Part shown: positions 60,845 through 64,000 of the stretch, piece after piece
How the letters are laid out: each line of letters begins with the position of its first letter
Numbering within the stretch: position 1 is the first letter of the stretch
From: Margaritispora aquatica
Taxonomy: Eukaryota > Ascomycota > Leotiomycetes > Helotiales > Discinellaceae
DNA length: 64,000 bases
NCBI GenBank assembly: GCA_007644065.1
Contig: VJWN01000002.1
Span: 564,614 to 628,613, forward strand
Direction: 5' to 3'
Made by a program: the position numbers and the translations under genes
Notes under the pieces: model-generated
What the model was told of the DNA's origin: nothing
What the model saw: only the letters and a program-made list of their open reading frames with translations
Databases searched by the model: none

Positions 60845-62222
60845 ATTTTTTGTTGTTTCTTGATGTGAACAGTTATCTTCGATGGATTTAAGACGCTAAC
60901 AGGTCAGACGGGTCATGGGAGAGTGGAGAGATGTGTGGGTAAAAGGGAAAAGGTAGATGGTGAGTGGTGGAGGAAAAGGTGTGGTGGGTATAGTGGAGGT
61001 GAGGGATTTTCGACTAGTCCGAAAATTTGCCTTCGCTTAATTTCGGTAAGCGAATGGCTACTCTATTGACAAGGGGGAAACTCTATTGTCTGCTTTTCTG
61101 GCTGGATAGGAGAGCTTTAAATTATTATCGAAAGGACTATCTATATAATTGATCATCATTATTATCTATTCATCTAAGTCAGAGAGCACCTTAAACCTTT
61201 GTCTTCCACAGTCAAGTTATTAATTACATTAGATATGAGGACTTCATCTTATCTGCAGCTGAACATTGGAGAATATAAGGTACTGCTTGTGGATGAATTG
61301 TGATTAAAATTCATTATCTATTTACAAGTAGTCCGTATGCCTTTGATCACACTTCAGCGCCTTTGAGAAAAGGGCTAATGCTTGATGCTCAAATCAGTAA
61401 ACTTGTAAATCAGGTGCAAAGAATTGCCACACTCTTCTCATATCTTCCATGGCCACTGTAGCTTGCAACGAAGTATTAGTTAAGAGTTGCGAACATCAAC
61501 ACACAGTCTGAAGATCATAAAGAAAGTGAATTTGTTGTGACAGAAAAGTCTACACATAATTTTGTTGGTCGAGTAATTCACGTCGAGAGCCAAAGTCAAC
61601 CTAACATTTTGACCAGCTTTCAGATTGGCGAGAAAATAAAACCTTTTTTGCTCAGTAGACTAGAATATGCCTTGATCTTTAAAAGTCACCTTACTCACCG
61701 CTAAATCCAGATTGCTATTTTTGAACCTCACATAACTGGCCTGACACGCCTTGCTCGGCTTTGGCGACACTCTCAATTTAACTTGGAGAAAATAATTGCA
61801 GAGAAGCTGAACCAACACCGCGTTTAAACAGTCTGCAATTCATTTCGCCATCTTCAAGCCTACACATTTCTACACAGCAGTTCTTTTATCCTCCCAGCCA
61901 ATTCCTCTCAAACTCGGTATCACAGAGCAACAAGAATTCTAAGCTCAAATTTGAGATCCATACAACTTCTCTACATACAAAAATTTGAAAGTGTCAAACG
62001 CAGCCACCTACTGCATTGACAAGCTGCGATTCTCCAGCTAGAAGCAGACCTCTAGTAGATACCACACACGTCTAGCTGCCACAATCGCAGTCACGAAAAG
62101 AGGTGTGATTACAGCTTTCTAGCCAAGGCTGAGTAGGTATGATCCCTCCCACGCTCATACCAATTCTCGCTGTTGACAATTCGTACAATACACTTGCTGA
62201 CCCTTTCTTTTAGAACAGCAAG
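60845..62222. other. Gene-poor spacer before SNF2 relic
   Basis: 1.38 kb, AT-rich. An intron-like stretch may lie in the 5' leader of the next gene (GTATGA near 62137, AG near 62219). No other feature recognised. Confidence 0.45.
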
Positions 62223-64000
62223 ATGGCACCACCACCAATCGTACTGACGCCGCCAGAAATAGAATTATTAAGGACATTGCTAAGCTTTGATATTTCTGCG
62301 TCAAGTGCCCACGAACAAATTCTCAAGCTGCGATCCCATGTTCAAAACAATGACCTTGCGGCACCACCATCGAGCGCAGCAAAAGCATCAGGAAGTACTC
62401 AGGCACCGAATAGGCGAAGCCAATGGGCTCCGGACAAGCAGCCACGCGTAGAGAAAGATATGGATGAGAAACCCAGCGCTATTGTTGCAAACAAACCAGC
62501 TACAACAACTCGGAAGTGGCATGCCAAAAGGGAGGCCAAAAGAAAGTACATGTCCCAGTACCAAACTGTGGAGTGGAAACTTGAACAAATCTCCAAGACT
62601 CCAGCAACACTGAAGACAAAAGAGCCCGCAGCAAGATCCAATTCAGCGTTATTCAAGGGCCAAGGGCGAGAGGTAGCCATTGATCCGGCGCAACTACTAG
62701 CTGGAGGCTCCTTTATTCCAGCTAGTAATGCAAAGCTTATAAATTTGGTGTTGGACGGAGATGAGATAGATTCCGATTTCCATCTAAGGAGAGATGCCAA
62801 CGGTCTCCTACTCGACGCTCAAAGCTTTGGGTATGGCAATATCCAGAAAGTTATTGGTAAAGTTACCAAGTACCAGTTAACGAGCATGAAGACCAGTAGG
62901 TAAACCAAAAGTTTTAATTGATCTCAACTAGCAATTACTAGCTCTACACCCTCACCAACTAAGTGGGTGGCTTTCATGGCGAAGAGAGAATGTTCGACAG
63001 CACTGCCTCATGGAACGATTCAAGCTGATGACACGGTACGAAAGCTGATCTTTGTTTTCGAGGTGTTTAGTAGTACTAATCATTTTCTAGGGCATGGGGA
63101 AAACACTTCAGGCTTCGGCGTTACATGTAACTCTACAGAAATAGATCGCACGATGGCGTAGATCATTAAACACACGCCAATTTTCGAAGGCCAGCTAGCC
63201 CTGTTCGAAATGGGAAATAAGTATGCATCCATACATAGCTTTAGAACAGCCGGCATAGTTCTCACGACCTACGGAGACCTACTACGGAGTTTTAACTACC
63301 CTAAACCGCATCGAATTCTAGAGTAGCGAAGAGATGGGTTGAGAGGCAGCATTTGGCGCAATGTATCCAAGCTTGGATTGTTGCCAATAAAGAATCCCAA
63401 GGTCATTTGCATAAGATAAAATGGTTCCGAGTAAGTTTTTGCTGGTGCTCTAGATGTTTTATTTACTAATGTTGGTCAGATCATTCTCGATGAGGGGGCA
63501 ATAATTCTAATGCCTTATGTTTTGAGGTAGTACTGATTTATCCCTAGCATATAATCAAGAATCATGCTAGCATTACGAGCAAGGCTGCTATTGCATTAGC
63601 TGCCCAGAATCGTGTCATCTTGAGTGGAGTAGGGTTTTCATCTCCCCGGATACAATTCCAGCTAAAGGTTCTAGACCCCAGTACAGAATTCACTGACTGG
63701 TAACCAATATTCCGTCAAAAAAGGTGGACCATCACTAAACAGACCAGAATTCTACCCTTTGTTACAGTTCCTAAGGGAACCGATCACCAGCAAATACACG
63801 TTTGACTTGTAAGAGATACGCCCATTGCTAAGAAGTCTTTCATCACTTACCATGTCTTAGATTCAAAGGAGAGTTTTCGAAAGTGGAAAATGTATATTGT
63901 CTTTTGGATATCGTTGTTTACCCTCAGTGAGTTAATTCTCTTACAGGCACAAAGCACTGAAAAGCTGAAAATCATTCTCATGGGATTGATCTTGAGGTAT
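62223..64000 (+). pseudogene. Decayed SNF2/RAD5-like helicase gene, running off the right edge
   Basis: The 5' part is intact: ATG at 62223, exons 62223-62899, 62942-63035 and 63091 onward with good GT-AG introns. It reads an N-terminal region, then WVAFMAKRECSTALPHG and ADDTGMGKTLQAS, the helicase motif I (usual form ADDMGLGKT). A TAG at 63142-63144 stops it after 274 residues. Further SNF2 pieces follow, separated by stops and frame changes: GIVLTTYGDLL near 63256, HLHKIKWFR near 63405 and a motif II-like IILDEGAII at 63481 (DEGA for DEAH). Then come HASITSKAAIALAAQNRVIL near 63565 and FYPLLQFLREPITSKYTF near 63750. The catalytic domain cannot be made as one protein. Whether the 274-residue product is expressed is unknown. 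Confidence 0.78.

Overview
This window is nuclear DNA of a filamentous ascomycete (Pezizomycotina). The protein style suggests Leotiomycetes, but that is an inference. The evidence is many short spliceosomal introns of about 40-160 nt, a gene about every 2.3 kb on both strands with no operons, and single-copy fungal housekeeping genes (RRP46, RPS13, SDC1, FAN1, SEC20, IPP1, DUS2, PPE1, RFC2, RCL1, BRR2, FRS2, CPA2). Exon-intron structures were assembled by hand from splice motifs, reading frame and recalled family conservation. No alignment was run.

Layout. 1-6.4 kb: C-terminal part of exosome subunit RRP46 (-), ribosomal protein S13 (+), COMPASS subunit SDC1 (-) and, divergent from it, the repair nuclease FAN1 (+). 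7-14 kb: an acyl-CoA synthetase of the 4-coumarate-CoA-ligase type (+), the SNARE SEC20 with a C-terminal KDEL (-), mitoribosomal protein mL53 (+) and inorganic pyrophosphatase with an optional mitochondrial-like leader (-). 14.8-27.5 kb: dihydrouridine synthase DUS2 (+), a Ctr copper transporter (+), a GPI-anchored secreted protein (-), the PP2A methylesterase PPE1 (-), a DUF2417 membrane protein with a hydrolase fold (+) and RFC2 (-). Several tandem repeats sit between PPE1 and the DUF2417 gene.

28-34.4 kb is a gene-poor accessory island. Two paralogous secreted ML-domain (lipid-binding) genes flank a broken SGNH/GDSL lipase gene. 34.4-41.3 kb: a 2EXR-type protein (-), a DUF1746 (Dsc4-like) membrane protein (+), RCL1 (-) and a PWWP chromatin protein (-). 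42-53 kb: the large spliceosomal helicase BRR2 (-), an unrecognised coiled-coil protein (+) and cytosolic phenylalanyl-tRNA synthetase alpha (+). 54.5-58.5 kb: mitochondrial arginine-specific carbamoyl-phosphate synthase large subunit CPA2 (+), with a perfect Gcn4/CPC1-type motif in intron 1. 58.5-64 kb: gene-poor DNA with an intron-containing tRNA-Gly(UCC)-like gene and, at the right edge, a decayed SNF2/RAD5-like helicase gene.

Most genes are unrelated housekeeping functions and do not form a pathway. The points most worth a second look are the ML/lipase island, the SNF2 relic, the mismatched tRNA-Gly, the pyrophosphatase leader, several GC-AG introns, and two stop-free introns whose length is a multiple of three (in BRR2 and FRS2). 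I did not find a clear-cut undescribed system.
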